DNA of 6,500 nucleotides. Origin: Anaerolineales bacterium (lineage in GTDB: Bacteria > Chloroflexota > Anaerolineae > Anaerolineales > Villigracilaceae). A model generated the notes under the pieces. The model was given only the letters and a program-made list of their open reading frames with translations, was not told the origin of the DNA and did no database searches. The position numbers and the translations under genes were made by a program. The stretch spans positions 1 to 6,500 of the forward strand of contig JAEURF010000099.1 of the NCBI GenBank assembly GCA_016789205.1. The letters run 5' to 3'. This document shows, in pieces, positions 6,308 through 6,500 of the stretch (its first letter is position 1; every line of letters begins with the position of its first letter).

Positions 6308-6500
6308 CGGTACAAAAAGTAAAAAGGCTTTCAGAAGAGTTTGAAGAGAAGACACCGCAAGAGATTATCGAATGGGCTGAGACGCGTTTTTCACAAAACA
6401 TTGCGATGAGTTCATCGTTCCAAACACAATCTATGCCGTTGTTACACATGGCAACCCGCATCGTCCCTGACTTACCAATTTTCTTTATTGATACGGGTTA
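6301..6500 (+). CDS. cysH: Phosphoadenylyl/adenylyl-sulfate reductase, N-terminal part (3' partial)
   Basis: The frame is open from ATG 6301 to the window end, giving 66 complete codons. An in-frame TAA at 6283-6285 rules out any earlier start, so this ATG is the first possible one. The protein begins with a helical stretch (EEFEEKTPQEIIEWAETRF, about 12-30) and then shows the family pattern: strand plus nucleotide-binding loop IAMSSSFQTQS (34-44), a helix with LLHMATRIVPDLPI (47-60), and the strand FFIDTG (61-66) that in CysH proteins precedes the sulfonucleotide site. These enzymes reduce APS or PAPS to sulfite with thioredoxin in assimilatory sulfate reduction in the cytoplasm. The catalytic ECG(I/L)H motif, and the Cys pairs that would tell the iron-sulfur APS type from the PAPS type, lie outside the window, so the exact substrate is open. 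The start shares a 28-base divergent promoter region with the methyltransferase. Other sulfate-assimilation genes may follow downstream. Confidence 0.85.
   Translation, partial: MLSVQKVKRLSEEFEEKTPQEIIEWAETRFSQNIAMSSSFQTQSMPLLHMATRIVPDLPIFFIDTG

Noticed and set aside
6273..6461. Upstream extension of the methyltransferase frame to an ATG at 6461 or 6302
   Set aside because: It would lie antisense to the CysH-like coding region, adds Cys-rich sequence with no family resemblance, and would bury the consensus -10 box. The GTG at 6272 fits the family start.

Overview
The window looks like chromosomal DNA of a moderately AT-rich bacterium, most likely a Chloroflexota member of the Anaerolineae type. 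This is inferred from remembered family resemblance, not a search: the 7TM-PAS-GAF-GAF-GAF-GGDEF architecture, the membrane-anchored propeller-like protein and the uncharacterised protein behind it all resemble proteins I associate with that group. There is no rRNA, tRNA, CRISPR array, transposase or phage gene. Coding density is very high.

Left part (2-2404): two co-directional genes 13 bases apart, then a clear intrinsic terminator. The first is cut by the window start. Its reading frame is open to the edge, and it encodes a linker, one transmembrane helix, a helical stalk and a beta-propeller-like exported domain. The second, with a strong ribosome binding site, encodes a 327-residue soluble protein of a conserved but functionally unassigned family with many His, Trp and Asp motifs. 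Together they form the end of an operon.

Middle (2405-5565): a self-contained 1032-residue membrane diguanylate cyclase. It has a seven-helix sensor, a PAS domain, three GAF domains and a GGDEF domain with intact catalytic and inhibitory sites. A weak promoter-like -10 sits just upstream.

Right part (5556-6500): a minus-strand class I SAM methyltransferase, 238 residues, whose stop overlaps the cyclase stop by 10 bases. A plus-strand gene diverges from it and runs off the window; its first 66 residues match the start of an adenylylsulfate/PAPS reductase (CysH family). Only 28 bases separate the two start codons, and they hold two back-to-back perfect TATAAT boxes, each exactly 6 bases from its start codon. 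This predicts two leaderless mRNAs from one symmetric, mutually exclusive promoter. The methyltransferase also contains eight tandem 7-base units inside its coding sequence, a repeat apparently absorbed into the protein. These two sequence-level observations are the most distinctive things in the window. I see no complete new defence or mobile system.
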